Positions 26,243 to 35,732 of a stretch of 64,000 nucleotides of DNA are shown piece after piece. Position numbers and translations under genes: made by a program. Position 1 is the first letter of the stretch. Each line of letters opens with the position of its first letter. The notes under the pieces were generated by a model. It saw only the letters and a list, made by a program, of their open reading frames with translations, was not told where the DNA came from and searched no databases. Origin of the DNA: Burkholderiaceae bacterium (GTDB lineage: Bacteria > Pseudomonadota > Gammaproteobacteria > Burkholderiales > Burkholderiaceae_C); contig JACKLM010000003.1 in assembly GCA_024235895.1 (NCBI GenBank), positions 496,001-560,000 on the forward strand, read 5' to 3'.

Positions 26243-26757
26243 GGGCCTGCGTCCGGGTCGCCGGCGCCGCCTTCGGCGCCCGCACCCGGCAGCAGCACGG
26301 CCTCGGCCGGTCTCCAGCGCTTCATCCGATGCTCGACGGTGATGCGCGTGCGGATGCCGCCGCGCACGAACCAGTCGGCGTGCACGCGCACGAAGCGCGG
26401 CCGGATCGCGGCGACGAGGTCGTCGACGATCGCATTCGTGACCTTCTCGTGGAACGCGCCCTCGTCGCGGAAGCTCCAGAAGTACATCTTCAGGCTCTTG
26501 AGCTCGACGCAAAGCCGGTCGGGGACGACCTCGATCGTGAAGCGCGCGAAGTCCGGCTGCCCGGTCAGCGGGCACAGGCAGGTGAACTCCGGGATGTCGA
26601 AGCGCAGCACGTAGTCGCGCTGCGGTGCGGGGTTGGGGAAGACCTGCAGGTCGCGGCTGGGCGCGCTCGGCGGCGTCGCCGGCGCGATGCGCTGGCGGGG
26701 CGTCGGGGCGGTGGTGGCGCGGCGCGGCGGCTGCGTGCGGGAAGTCGGGCTCGGCAT
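26239..26757 (-). CDS. queF: NADPH-dependent 7-cyano-7-deazaguanine reductase QueF
   Basis: 172 residues, the short single-domain (YkvM-type) form. It reduces preQ0 to preQ1 in queuosine biosynthesis. The catalytic Cys lies in FTCLCPLTGQPDFA. The QueF signature is ELKSLKMYFWSFRDEGAFHE, and FVRGGIRTRITVEH closes the fold. The first 35 residues are Pro/Thr/Arg-rich and not conserved; ATG 26755-26757 is the best start. It is divergent from smc. Confidence 0.94.
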   Translation of the reverse strand: MPSPTSRTQPPRRATTAPTPRQRIAPATPPSAPSRDLQVFPNPAPQRDYVLRFDIPEFTCLCPLTGQPDFARFTIEVVPDRLCVELKSLKMYFWSFRDEGAFHEKVTNAIVDDLVAAIRPRFVRVHADWFVRGGIRTRITVEHRMKRWRPAEAVLLPGAGAEGGAGDPDAGP

Positions 26758-26811
26758 CGGCGGGTGGCGGTCGGGACAGCGGGACAAGGGATGGCGGCGC
26801 CGGCGCGATGC

Positions 26812-26817
26812 TATCAT
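26812..26817 (+). promoter_or_regulatory. possible -10 box (TATCAT) before smc
   Basis: TATCAT in an otherwise very G+C-rich stretch, 85 bp before the smc ATG. No -35 at normal spacing is visible (GGGACA at 26781-26786 is too far), so this is tentative. Confidence 0.3.
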
Positions 26818-26830
26818 CCGACCACCACGG

Positions 26831-26853
26831 CGCTCCGGTCAGGGGCGTTTTTT
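26831..26853 (+). terminator. intrinsic-terminator-like hairpin with T6 in the queF/smc gap
   Basis: CGCTCC (26831-26836), loop GGTCA, GGGGCG (26842-26847; one T-G pair), then TTTTTT (26848-26853). This has the form of a rho-independent terminator on the plus strand, yet no plus-strand gene ends here; it lies between a possible -10 box and smc. It could attenuate smc transcription or end a short leader RNA. Confidence 0.45.
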
Positions 26854-26901
26854 GTTAGGTAAATCAAAGACTTGCGGCGCGCGATCGCGCCCCGACGGCG
26901 G

Positions 26902-29900
26902 ATGCGCCTGAACCAGATCAAGCTCTCCGGCTTCAAGTCCTTCGCCGAGCCGACGACCTTCCAGCTGCCCGGTCAGCGCGTCGGCGTCGTCGGCCCCAAC
27001 GGCTGCGGCAAGTCCAACATCATCGACGCCGTGCGCTGGGTGCTGGGCGAGAGCAAGGCCAGCGAGCTGCGCGGCGAGTCGATGCAGGACGTGATCTTCA
27101 ACGGCTCGGGCACGCGCAAGCCGGCCGGGCGCGCCAGCGTCGAGCTCGTCTTCGACAACAGCGACGCGCGCGCCGGCGGGCAGTGGAATGCCTTCGGCGA
27201 GATCGCGGTGCGGCGCGTGCTGACGCGCGACGGCAGCAGCAGCTACTTCATCAACGGCCAGCCGGTGCGCCGGCGCGACGTGCACGATGTCTTCCTGGGC
27301 ACCGGGCTGGGCCCGCGCGCCTACGCGATCATCGGCCAGGGCACGATCAGCCGCATCATCGAGAGCCGCCCCGAGGAGCTGCGGCTGTTCCTCGAGGAGG
27401 CCGCCGGCGTGTCCAAGTACAAGGAGCGCCGGCGCGAGACCGAGAACCGGCTCAAGGACACGCGCGAGAACCTGACGCGGGTCGACGACATCCTGCGCGA
27501 GCTCGGCGCCAACCTCGACCGGCTCGAGCAGCAGGCCGAGGTCGCGCAGCGCTACCAGCAGCTGCAGCGCGACGGCACGCTCAAGCTGCACCAGCTGTGG
27601 TTTCTCAAGCACCGCGACGCCGCCAGCGAGGAGGCCCGCGTCGCCCAGGCGGCAGCGCAGGCGCAGACCGAGCTCGACGCCCGGCTGGCCGGGCTGCGCC
27701 ATGTCGAGGCCGATCTCGAGACGATCCGCCTGGCGCACTACGCCGCCAGCGATGCGCTGCACGGCCGCCAGGGCGAGCTGGCCGAGGCCGCGCTCGAGGT
27801 CAGCCGGCTCGAGGAGCGCATCCGCTACGTCGTCGACAGCCGCCAGCGCATGCAGCAGCGGCTGGCCGAGCTGCATGCGGCCTCCGAGCAATGGGGCCAG
27901 CGCCGCGCGCAGGCCGAGGCCGAGCTGGAGCAGGTCGCGGCACAGATCGCCGGCGCCGACGAGCAGGTCGCGCTGCACGCGGCGCAGCTCGACGAGCACG
28001 CGGCCCGGCTGCCGGCGCTGGACGATGCGCTGCGTGCGGCGCAGGCACGCAGCGGCGAGCAGCGCGCGGCGGTCGCGCAGGTGCAGCAGCAGATCCAGGT
28101 GCTCGCGGCCGAGGGCCGCGGCGTCGACGAGCAGTTGAAGCAGCTGCAGCTGCGGCGCGAGCGGCTCGCCGGCGAGCAGCGCGGGCTGGCCGCGCCCGAC
28201 GCCGACCGGCTGGCCGCGCTGCAGCAGCAGTCGGCGCTGGCCGACGAGTCGCGCGAGGCCGCCGACGCACGTCTTCATGCGCTGCAGGACGAGCTGCCCC
28301 GGCTCGACGACCGGCGCGGCGAGGCCGCCGCGGCCGTCGCCACCGAGGCCGGCCGGCTGGCCGATCTCTCGGCCCGGCTCGAGGCCTTGCGCGCCTTGCA
28401 GGAGAAGGTCCGCACCGGCGGCAAGCTCGAGCCCTGGCTGCAACGCCACGGTCTGCAGGGGCTGCCGGCACTGTGGACGCAGGTCCACATCGAGCCCGGT
28501 TGGGAGACGGCGCTGGAGTCGGCGTTGCGCGAGCGGCTCAATGCGCTGGCCGTCGGCCGGCTGGAGACGGTGCGTGCGTTCGCCGCCGACGCGCCGCCGG
28601 CGCGGCTGGCCTTCTATGCCGCGCCGGCGGCCGCCGGCGAGGACCGCCATCGCACGCTGCCGCGGCTGGCGGAGAAGCTGCGGCTCGACGACGCCGGGCT
28701 GAAGGCGCTGCTGGGCGACTGGCTGGAAGGCGTCTACACCGCCGCCAGCCTCGACGAGGCGCTCGCCGCGCGCGACCGGCTGACGCACGGCGAGATCGTG
28801 ATGACGCGCGAGGGGCACGCGGTGTCGGCGTTCGCGGTCAGCTTCTACGCGCCGGACGCGGAGCAGGCGGGGATGCTCGCGCGCGCGCAGGAGATCGAGA
28901 ACCTGCAGCGCCAGCAGCGCGCGCAGTCGCTGATCGCCGACGAGACGCGCGCGGTGTCGGTGCGGGCAGAGGCCTCGTACGCCGACGCCGCGCAGCGCCT
29001 GGCGGCGCTGCGACGCGAGGCGGCCGACGCGCAGACGCGCGCGCACCAGCTCCAGGTCGAGTTGCTGCGGCTGACGCAGCAGGCCGAGGCGACGCAGGCA
29101 CGGCGCGACCAGCTCGGCGGCGAGCTGGCCGAGATCGACGCCCAGGCCGAGTCGCTGCGCGAGCAGCGCGCGGTGGGCGAGGGCCGCTTCGAGGAGCTGG
29201 ACCTGCAGCTCGCGCAGGCGCAGGAGCGTCACGCCGAGCTCGACGACACGGTGATCGCCGCCGAGCGCGAGCTGGGCGACGCGCGCGAGCAGCTGCGCGC
29301 GCTCGAGCGCCAGGCGCAGGAGGCGCAGTTCGAGCTGCGCGCGCTGGCGGCGCGGCGCGGCGAGCTGCAGCGGGCGGCCGAGACGGCAGCGCAGCAGATC
29401 GACACCGGCGCGCGCGCCGCCGAGCAGGCCGGTGCCGAGCTGGCGCAGCTCGACGACGCTGCCGCGCAGGCCGGGCTGCAGGAGGCGCTGGCGCTGCGCG
29501 TCGCGCGCGAGCAGGCGCTGGCCGCCGCGCGCAGCGGTTACGACGACCTGAGCGCCCGGCTGCGCCAGGCCGACGAGCAGCGCCTGACGGTCGAGCGCGC
29601 GCTGGACCCGCTGCGCGAGCGGCTCGCCAGGCTGCAGCTCGAGCTGCAGGCGGCGCAGCTCGGCGGTGCGCAGTACCTCGAGCAGCTCGCCGCGGCCGAG
29701 GTCGACCTCGGCGCGCTGGCGGGCGGCATCGAGGCCGGCGGCGTCAAGCTCTGGGGGCTGCAGGGCGAGATCGACCGCATCAACCGCGAGATCGCCGCGC
29801 TCGGTGCGGTCAACCTGGCCGCGCTCGACGAGCTGACGTCGTCGCGCGAGCGCAAGACCTTCCTCGATGCGCAGCAGGCCGACCTGCTGGAGGCGATCCG

Positions 29901-30417
29901 CACGCTCGAGGATGCGATCCACAAGATCGACCTCGAGACGCGCGCGCTGCTCGCGCAGACCTTCGACCAGGTCAACGAGCACTTCGGGCGCATGTTCCCG
30001 AGCCTGTTCGGCGGCGGCCACGCGCGGCTCGTGATGACGGGCGAGGAGATCCTCGACGCCGGCGTGCAGGTGATGGCGCAGCCGCCGGGCAAGAAGAACA
30101 GCACGATCCACCTGCTGTCCGGCGGCGAGAAGGCGCTGACCGCGATCGCGCTCGTGTTCGCGATCTTCCAGCTCAACCCGGCGCCGTTCTGCCTGCTCGA
30201 CGAGGTCGACGCGCCGCTGGACGACGCGAACACCGAGCGCTATGCCAAACTCGTCACCGAGATGAGCGCCGGCACCCAGTTCCTCTTCATCAGCCACAAC
30301 AAGATCTCGATGGAGATGGCCGAACAGCTGATCGGCGTCACGATGCAGGAGCAGGGCGTGTCGCGCATCGTCGCCGTCGACATGGCCGCGGCCGCGACGA
30401 TGGCCGAGGCCGCCTGA
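26902..30417 (+). CDS. smc: chromosome segregation protein SMC
   Basis: 1171 residues, full length. N-terminal ATPase half with Walker A in GVVGPNGCGKSNIIDAVRWV; two long coiled-coil arms (about 165-490 and 650-990, rich in Glu, Arg, Gln, Ala); a hinge at about 505-640 (LEPWLQRHGLQGLPALWTQV); C-terminal half with signature HLLSGGEKALTAIALVFAIF and Walker B CLLDEVDAPLDDAN. It organises and segregates the chromosome with ScpAB. ATG 26902 (MRLNQIKLSGFKSF) is the conserved start; ten codons of open frame precede it. The zipA-ligA pair follows as in other betaproteobacteria. Confidence 0.97.
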   Translation: MRLNQIKLSGFKSFAEPTTFQLPGQRVGVVGPNGCGKSNIIDAVRWVLGESKASELRGESMQDVIFNGSGTRKPAGRASVELVFDNSDARAGGQWNAFGEIAVRRVLTRDGSSSYFINGQPVRRRDVHDVFLGTGLGPRAYAIIGQGTISRIIESRPEELRLFLEEAAGVSKYKERRRETENRLKDTRENLTRVDDILRELGANLDRLEQQAEVAQRYQQLQRDGTLKLHQLWFLKHRDAASEEARVAQAAAQAQTELDARLAGLRHVEADLETIRLAHYAASDALHGRQGELAEAALEVSRLEERIRYVVDSRQRMQQRLAELHAASEQWGQRRAQAEAELEQVAAQIAGADEQVALHAAQLDEHAARLPALDDALRAAQARSGEQRAAVAQVQQQIQVLAAEGRGVDEQLKQLQLRRERLAGEQRGLAAPDADRLAALQQQSALADESREAADARLHALQDELPRLDDRRGEAAAAVATEAGRLADLSARLEALRALQEKVRTGGKLEPWLQRHGLQGLPALWTQVHIEPGWETALESALRERLNALAVGRLETVRAFAADAPPARLAFYAAPAAAGEDRHRTLPRLAEKLRLDDAGLKALLGDWLEGVYTAASLDEALAARDRLTHGEIVMTREGHAVSAFAVSFYAPDAEQAGMLARAQEIENLQRQQRAQSLIADETRAVSVRAEASYADAAQRLAALRREAADAQTRAHQLQVELLRLTQQAEATQARRDQLGGELAEIDAQAESLREQRAVGEGRFEELDLQLAQAQERHAELDDTVIAAERELGDAREQLRALERQAQEAQFELRALAARRGELQRAAETAAQQIDTGARAAEQAGAELAQLDDAAAQAGLQEALALRVAREQALAAARSGYDDLSARLRQADEQRLTVERALDPLRERLARLQLELQAAQLGGAQYLEQLAAAEVDLGALAGGIEAGGVKLWGLQGEIDRINREIAALGAVNLAALDELTSSRERKTFLDAQQADLLEAIRTLEDAIHKIDLETRALLAQTFDQVNEHFGRMFPSLFGGGHARLVMTGEEILDAGVQVMAQPPGKKNSTIHLLSGGEKALTAIALVFAIFQLNPAPFCLLDEVDAPLDDANTERYAKLVTEMSAGTQFLFISHNKISMEMAEQLIGVTMQEQGVSRIVAVDMAAAATMAEAA

Positions 30418-30476
30418 GACGGGCCCCGTCGCCGCCGCGCCGCCTCGCATCGGGCCGGACCCCCGTCAACCCCGCC

Positions 30477-31598
30477 ATGTCGCTGACCGCCGCCCTGATC
30501 GCGCTCGCCGTCGCGGTGCTGGCGGCGCTGGCGGTGCACGGGTGGTGGACGACCCGGCGCGCGCGCCGCAGCGTGCGGCCGCTGCGCGCACCGCTGGACG
30601 AGGCGGCGCGCACCGAGCCGTCGCTCGGCGAGGCGCTGCCCGAGCCGCTCGCGGATGCGCCCGGGGCAGCGCGGGTCGAGGCACCTGGGGTCGCTCGCGA
30701 CGAGGGCCCGCCGACCGAGCCCCTGCTCGGCGACACCGGCGTGCCGCGGCGCTTCGCCGCCGCCGCGCGGCGCGCGCCGCCGCTGGACGCGCTGATCGAC
30801 GCCCTGGTGCCGCTGGTGCTGGACGCGCCGGTGGCCGGCGAGCTGGTGCTCGCGCACCTGCCGGCCACGCGCCGTGCCGGCGCCAAGCCGTTCGCGATCG
30901 AGGGGCTCGATGCCGACGCCGGCAGCTGGGAGCCGCCGCAGCCCGGGCGCCGCTACACCGAGCTGCAGGCGGGCGTGCAGCTCGCCAACCGCAGCGGGCC
31001 GCTCAACGAGATCGAGTATTCCGAGTTCGTCCAGCAGGTGCAGGGCTTCGCCGATGCGCTGGGTGCCGCACCCGATTTTCCCGACATGCTCGACGTCGTC
31101 GCGCGCGCGCGCGAGCTCGACGCCTTCGCCAACCCGCGCGACGCCCAGCTGGCGCTGACGCTGCGCAGCGACGCGGTCGCCTGGTCGGTCGGCTTCCTGC
31201 AGCAATGCGTGGCGCGGCACGGCTTCGTGGCCGGGCCACTGCCGGGGCGCTGGGTGCTGCCGGCCGACGACGAGACGGCGCCGCCGGTGCTGTCGCTGGT
31301 CTTCGACGCCCAGGCCGCGCTGGCCGAGGACCCGGCGAAGGCCGCGGTGCGCGAGTGCCAGCTGTGCCTGGACGTACCGCAGACGCCGGCGGCCACCGAG
31401 CCCTTCGGGGCCTGGCACCGGCTGGCGCGCAAGCTCGCCGACGACCTGGCCGCCAGCGTCGTCGACGACTATGGCGAGCCGATCACCGTGCACGCGTTTG
31501 CCGCCATCGGCAAGGAGCTGGACCAGCTGTACGCGCAGCTCGACGCGCGCGGCCTGCCGGCCGGGAGCACGGCGGCGCGGCGGCTGTTCAGCGGCTGA
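30477..31598 (+). CDS. zipA: cell division protein ZipA homologue
   Basis: 373 residues: a membrane anchor at the N-terminus (SLTAALIALAVAVLAALAVH), a proline/acid-rich linker (about 30-95), and a C-terminal ZipA FtsZ-binding domain (about 220-365, with LPADDETAPPVLSLVFDAQA). ZipA tethers FtsZ to the inner membrane. Sequence similarity to enteric ZipA is low, so identity rests on architecture and on the smc-zipA-ligA order. ATG 30477, 59 bp after smc. Confidence 0.85.
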   Translation: MSLTAALIALAVAVLAALAVHGWWTTRRARRSVRPLRAPLDEAARTEPSLGEALPEPLADAPGAARVEAPGVARDEGPPTEPLLGDTGVPRRFAAAARRAPPLDALIDALVPLVLDAPVAGELVLAHLPATRRAGAKPFAIEGLDADAGSWEPPQPGRRYTELQAGVQLANRSGPLNEIEYSEFVQQVQGFADALGAAPDFPDMLDVVARARELDAFANPRDAQLALTLRSDAVAWSVGFLQQCVARHGFVAGPLPGRWVLPADDETAPPVLSLVFDAQAALAEDPAKAAVRECQLCLDVPQTPAATEPFGAWHRLARKLADDLAASVVDDYGEPITVHAFAAIGKELDQLYAQLDARGLPAGSTAARRLFSG

Positions 31599-31654
31599 TC
31601 GGCATCGCGACCGGCCGCGCGCCGCCGAGGCCAGCGTCCACATCGAGGCCCCCG

Positions 31655-33751
31655 ATGGACCCCAAGCCCGAAGACGCCGCCGCGCGGCGTGCCGGCGCGC
31701 TGCGCGAACTGATCCGCTACCACGACCGGCGCTACTACGTGCTCGACGACCCGGAGATCCCGGACGCCGAGTACGACCGCCTGTTCCAGGAACTGCAGGC
31801 GATCGAGGCCGCCCATCCGGCGCTGCGCACGCCCGACTCGCCGACCCAGCGCGTCGGTGGCACGGTGCTCGACAGCTTCGCGCCGGTGCGCCATCGCGTG
31901 CCGATGCTGAGCATCCGCACCGAGACCGACACCACCGCGGACGGCGCGCGCGCCTTCGACGCGCGCGTGCGGCGCGAGCTCGGCCTGGGCGTCGGCGACC
32001 CGGCGATCGGTTACGCGTGCGAGCTGAAGTTCGACGGCCTGGCGATCAACCTGCGCTACGAGGCGGGCGTCCTGGTGCAGGCCGCCACGCGCGGCGACGG
32101 CGAGACCGGCGAGGACGTGACGGCCAACATCCGCACGATCAGGCCGATCCCGCTGCGCCTGCAGGCCGACGATGCCGATGCACCCGCGGTGCTGGAGGTG
32201 CGCGGCGAGGTCTACCTGCGGCGCGACGATTTCGAGCGCCTCAACGAGCGCCAGCGCGAGGCGGGCGGCAAGACCTTCGTCAACCCGCGCAACGCCGCCG
32301 CCGGCGCGGTGCGCCAGCTCGACCCGGCGGTCGCCGCCGAGCGCCCCTTGAGCTTCTTTGCCTACGGGCTGGGCGAAGTCGCCGGCTGGGAGCCGCCGCC
32401 GACGCACGCGGCGACGCTGGACGCGATCGAGGCCTTCGGCCTGCCCGTGTGCGCGGACCGCCGCGTCGTCCGCGGCGCCGAAGGGCTGGTCGCCTTCCAC
32501 GCCGAGATCGAGGCGCGGCGCGACGCGCTGGCGTTCGACATCGACGGCGTGGTCTACAAGGTCGACGATCGCGCGTTGCAGCAGCGGCTGGGCTTCCTGA
32601 CGCGCGAGCCGCGCTGGGCGGTCGCGCACAAGTATCCGGCCCAGGAGCGCACGACGCGGCTGCTCGGCATCGACGTCCAGGTCGGCCGCACCGGCAAGCT
32701 GACGCCGGTGGCGCGGCTCGAGCCGGTCTTCGTCGGCGGCACGACGGTCGGCAACGCGACGCTGCACAACCTGTTCGAGCTGCGCCGCAAGCGCGTCCGC
32801 GTCGGCGACATGGTGATCGTGCGCCGCGCCGGCGACGTCATCCCCGAGGTCGTCGGCCGCATCGGCGAACCGCGCGCGGGCTACGTGCCGAACTTCCGCA
32901 TGCCGCGCGCCTGCCCGGTGTGCGGCAGCGCGGTGCGGCGCGACCGCGGCAGCGTCGAGCACCGTTGCACCGGCGGCCTGTTCTGCGCCGCGCAGCGCAA
33001 GCAGGCACTGCTGCACTTCGCGAGCCGGCGTGCGATGGACATCGAGGGCCTGGGCGACAAGCTCGTCGACCAGCTCGTCGACGGCGGCCTGATCCGCGCG
33101 CTGCCCGACCTGTACCGGCTCGACGCGGCCGAGCTCGCGGCGCTGGACCGCATGGCCGACAAGAGCGCGGCGAATCTGGTCGCCGCACTCGGGCATCGCA
33201 AGCGCACGACGCTGGCGAGGTTTCTGTACGCGCTCGGGATCCGCCATGTCGGCGAGGCCACCGCCAAGTCGCTGGCGCGCCACTTCGGCGCGCTCGACCG
33301 CGTGATGGACGCCTCGGTCGAGGATCTGCAGGCGGTGCCCGACGTCGGCCCGGTGGTCGCGGCCAGCATCCGCGTCTTCTTCGAGCAGCCGCACAACCGC
33401 GAGGTCGTCGACGCGCTGCGTGCCGCCGGCATCGCCTGGGACGAGCACGACGGCGCCCCGCCGGCGGCCGCGCTGCCGCTGGCCGGCTGCACCGTGGTGT
33501 TGACCGGCACGCTGCCGGCGCTGACGCGCGACGAGGCCAAGGCGATGCTCGAGGCCGCCGGTGCCAAGGTCGCGGGGTCGGTGTCGAAGAAGACGACCGC
33601 CGTCGTCGCCGGCGAGGAGGCCGGCAGCAAGCTCGACAAGGCGCGCGCGCTCGGCGTCCCGGTGCTCGACGAGGCGGCGCTGCGCGCCTGGCTGGCCGGG
33701 TCGCCGCCGCCGGCGGTGGCGGCCGGCAGCGGGACGGCGGATGCCGCCTAG
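31655..33751 (+). CDS. ligA: NAD-dependent DNA ligase LigA
   Basis: 698 residues: N-terminal Ia domain (RYYVLDDPEIPDAEYDRLF), adenylation domain with the active-site lysine in CELKFDGLAINL, OB fold, a four-cysteine zinc finger (CPVCGSAVRR...HRCTGG..C), helix-hairpin-helix repeats and a C-terminal BRCT domain (about 600-680). It seals nicks in replication and repair using NAD+. ATG 31655. The tail after the BRCT domain is Ala/Gly-rich. It lies 56 bp after zipA. Confidence 0.97.
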   Translation: MDPKPEDAAARRAGALRELIRYHDRRYYVLDDPEIPDAEYDRLFQELQAIEAAHPALRTPDSPTQRVGGTVLDSFAPVRHRVPMLSIRTETDTTADGARAFDARVRRELGLGVGDPAIGYACELKFDGLAINLRYEAGVLVQAATRGDGETGEDVTANIRTIRPIPLRLQADDADAPAVLEVRGEVYLRRDDFERLNERQREAGGKTFVNPRNAAAGAVRQLDPAVAAERPLSFFAYGLGEVAGWEPPPTHAATLDAIEAFGLPVCADRRVVRGAEGLVAFHAEIEARRDALAFDIDGVVYKVDDRALQQRLGFLTREPRWAVAHKYPAQERTTRLLGIDVQVGRTGKLTPVARLEPVFVGGTTVGNATLHNLFELRRKRVRVGDMVIVRRAGDVIPEVVGRIGEPRAGYVPNFRMPRACPVCGSAVRRDRGSVEHRCTGGLFCAAQRKQALLHFASRRAMDIEGLGDKLVDQLVDGGLIRALPDLYRLDAAELAALDRMADKSAANLVAALGHRKRTTLARFLYALGIRHVGEATAKSLARHFGALDRVMDASVEDLQAVPDVGPVVAASIRVFFEQPHNREVVDALRAAGIAWDEHDGAPPAAALPLAGCTVVLTGTLPALTRDEAKAMLEAAGAKVAGSVSKKTTAVVAGEEAGSKLDKARALGVPVLDEAALRAWLAGSPPPAVAAGSGTADAA

Positions 33752-33799
33752 CGCGACCATGCGATCGACCGCGGCGCCGGGCGGCGCGCAGGGGCTGCG

Positions 33800-35032
33800 G
33801 TGAGCACCGCCACCGCGGTCGTGGTGGCGATCTTCGCCGTCGTTTACTTGGGCATGATCCTGGGTGGTCTGCCGCGCCTGAAGCTCGACCGCACCGGCGT
33901 CGCGCTGCTGGGCGCGATCGCGATCGTCGGCCTGGGCGACCTGACGCCCGAGGCGGCGGCACGCGCCATCCACCTGCCGACCATCCTGCTGCTGTTCGCC
34001 TTCATGGTGATCTCGGCGCAGATGCGGCTGGGCGGCTTCTACGCCGCGGTGACGCGGCGCATCGTCGCGCTGCCGGTCTCGCCGGCGGCGCTGCTGGCAT
34101 GGATCGTCGGCGCCGCGGCGGCGCTCTCGGCAGTGTTCTCCAACGATATCGTCTGCCTGGCGATGGCACCGGTGCTGGCGCAGGCCTGCATCGCGCGCCG
34201 GCTGGACCCGGTACCCTACCTGCTGGCGCTGGCCTGCGCGGCCAACATCGGGTCGGCGGCGACGCTGATCGGCAACCCGCAGAACATGCTGATCGGCGAG
34301 GTGCTCGGCCTGTCCTTCGGCGGCTACCTGCGCGATGCGATGGTGCCGGTGCTGCTCGGCCTGGCGGCGCTGTGGCTGCTGCTGAGGCCGACACTGCGGG
34401 CGCTGGACGCGCCGGTGCCGGTGGCGACGGCCGGGCGGGATCCGCCGTTCGATGCCTGGCAAAGCGGCAAGGGCCTCGCGGTGGCGGTGGCGCTGCTGGT
34501 CGTCTTCCTCGCCACCGACTGGCCACGCGACGTCGCCGCGCTGGTCGGCGCCGGGTTGCTGCTGCTGAGCGCACGCTTCCACACCCGGCAGGTGACGGCG
34601 CTGATCGACTGGGACCTGCTGGTGCTCTTCATGAGCCTGTTCGTCGTCAACCACGCGCTGGCGCATACGGGCGTCACCGCGCAGGCAGTGGCCGCGCTGC
34701 GCACCCAGGGGCTGGACCTGGAAGCGACCGGGCCACTATTCGGCGCCACGCTGGCGCTGTCCAACCTGGTGTCCAACGTGCCGGCGGTGATGCTGCTGCT
34801 GCCGATGGCCGGTGGCGCCGCCGACCCGGCCGGCGTCGGCCTGGTGCTGGCGCTGGTCAGCACGCTGGCCGGCAACCTGCTGATCGTCGGCTCGATCGCC
34901 AACATCATCGTCGTCGACGCGGCGCGCCGCGAGGGCATCGCGATCGACTGGAAGCGCCACGCGCGCGCCGGCGTGCCGGTGACGCTGGCGACGCTGACAA
35001 TCGCCGCCGCCTGGCTGGCGTGGCGCGCCTGA
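33800..35032 (+). CDS. ArsB/NhaD/SLC13-superfamily anion permease
   Basis: 410 residues, GTG start at 33800, about 10-11 membrane helices. The two pseudo-repeats carry SNDIVCLAMAPVLAQ and NIGSAATLIGNPQNML in the first half and SNLVSNVPAVMLLLPMAGG plus NLLIVGSIANIIVVDAARR in the second: the Asn/Pro-rich re-entrant loops of the ion transporter superfamily. The substrate is not predictable; ArsB-like permeases export arsenite, others move dicarboxylates or Na+/H+. No arsenic regulator or reductase is nearby, so I do not call it arsB. Confidence 0.87.
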   Translation: MSTATAVVVAIFAVVYLGMILGGLPRLKLDRTGVALLGAIAIVGLGDLTPEAAARAIHLPTILLLFAFMVISAQMRLGGFYAAVTRRIVALPVSPAALLAWIVGAAAALSAVFSNDIVCLAMAPVLAQACIARRLDPVPYLLALACAANIGSAATLIGNPQNMLIGEVLGLSFGGYLRDAMVPVLLGLAALWLLLRPTLRALDAPVPVATAGRDPPFDAWQSGKGLAVAVALLVVFLATDWPRDVAALVGAGLLLLSARFHTRQVTALIDWDLLVLFMSLFVVNHALAHTGVTAQAVAALRTQGLDLEATGPLFGATLALSNLVSNVPAVMLLLPMAGGAADPAGVGLVLALVSTLAGNLLIVGSIANIIVVDAARREGIAIDWKRHARAGVPVTLATLTIAAAWLAWRA

Positions 35033-35064
35033 CCCCGACCCCCAACCCACGCAGGAGCCGGACC

Positions 35065-35601
35065 ATGGCCGTGCGAGAGATCCTGAAGATGGGCGATGCG
35101 CGCCTGCTGCGCGTCGCCGCGCCGGTGACGGCCTTCGACACCGCCGCGCTGCACGCGCTGGTGGCCGACATGGCCGACACCATGGAGGCGGCCGACGGCG
35201 CCGGGCTGGCGGCGCCGCAGATCGGGGTCGACCTGCAGCTCGTCATCTTCGGGTTCGACCGCAACCCGCGCTACCCGGACGCCGCGCCGGTGCCGAGGAC
35301 GGTGCTCGCCAACCCGGTGATCGAGCCGGTCGGCGATGCCATCGAGGAGGGCTGGGAGGGCTGCCTGTCGGTGCCGGGGCTGCGCGGCATCGTCCCGCGC
35401 TTCGCGCGCATCCGCTACCGCGGATTCGACCCCCGGGGGCGGCCGATCGAGCGCGAGGCCGAGGGCTTCCACGCCCGCGTCGTGCAGCACGAGTGCGACC
35501 ACCTGATCGGGCGGCTGTACCCGACGCGGATGACCGACTTGAGCAAGCTCGGGTTTACCAGCGTGCTGTTTCCGGACATGAAGGGCGAGCCCCCGGACTG
35601 A
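35065..35601 (+). CDS. def: peptide deformylase
   Basis: 178 residues. All three motifs are present: GAGLAAPQIGV, EGCLSVPG (metal-ligand Cys) and VQHECDHLIG (HExxH). It removes the N-formyl group from nascent proteins. The C-terminal extension (TRMTDLSKLGFTSVLFPDM) is common in betaproteobacterial type I deformylases. CAGGAG precedes ATG 35065. The fmt gene, often a partner, is not next to it here; a paralogue elsewhere is likely. Confidence 0.95.
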   Translation: MAVREILKMGDARLLRVAAPVTAFDTAALHALVADMADTMEAADGAGLAAPQIGVDLQLVIFGFDRNPRYPDAAPVPRTVLANPVIEPVGDAIEEGWEGCLSVPGLRGIVPRFARIRYRGFDPRGRPIEREAEGFHARVVQHECDHLIGRLYPTRMTDLSKLGFTSVLFPDMKGEPPD

Positions 35602-35732
35602 TCACGCGATGTGCCGGCTGCCAGGGCGATCCCGGGGCAGCCCCTGCGCCGGGCGCTGACAACCGGGCGCCGCCCTGGCCCGTTGGGGGTCTGGGGCGGG
35701 TCGCGTGGAATCCGCTGCAGGAGTTGCCCGCC

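Noticed and set aside
26839..30450. 1203-codon open frame on the minus strand opposite smc
   Set aside because: It is an exact antisense shadow of a clear SMC protein; its product is low-complexity Leu/Arg/Gln with no domain, as expected from high G+C codon bias.
33800..35032. Naming the permease arsB
   Set aside because: No arsenic regulator, reductase or chaperone genes nearby; the family is broad.
31471..35601. 1376-codon plus-strand open frame over ligA, the permease and def
   Set aside because: Only its last 178 codons are real (def). The rest is an out-of-frame Arg/Ala/Gly-rich shadow of ligA and the permease.
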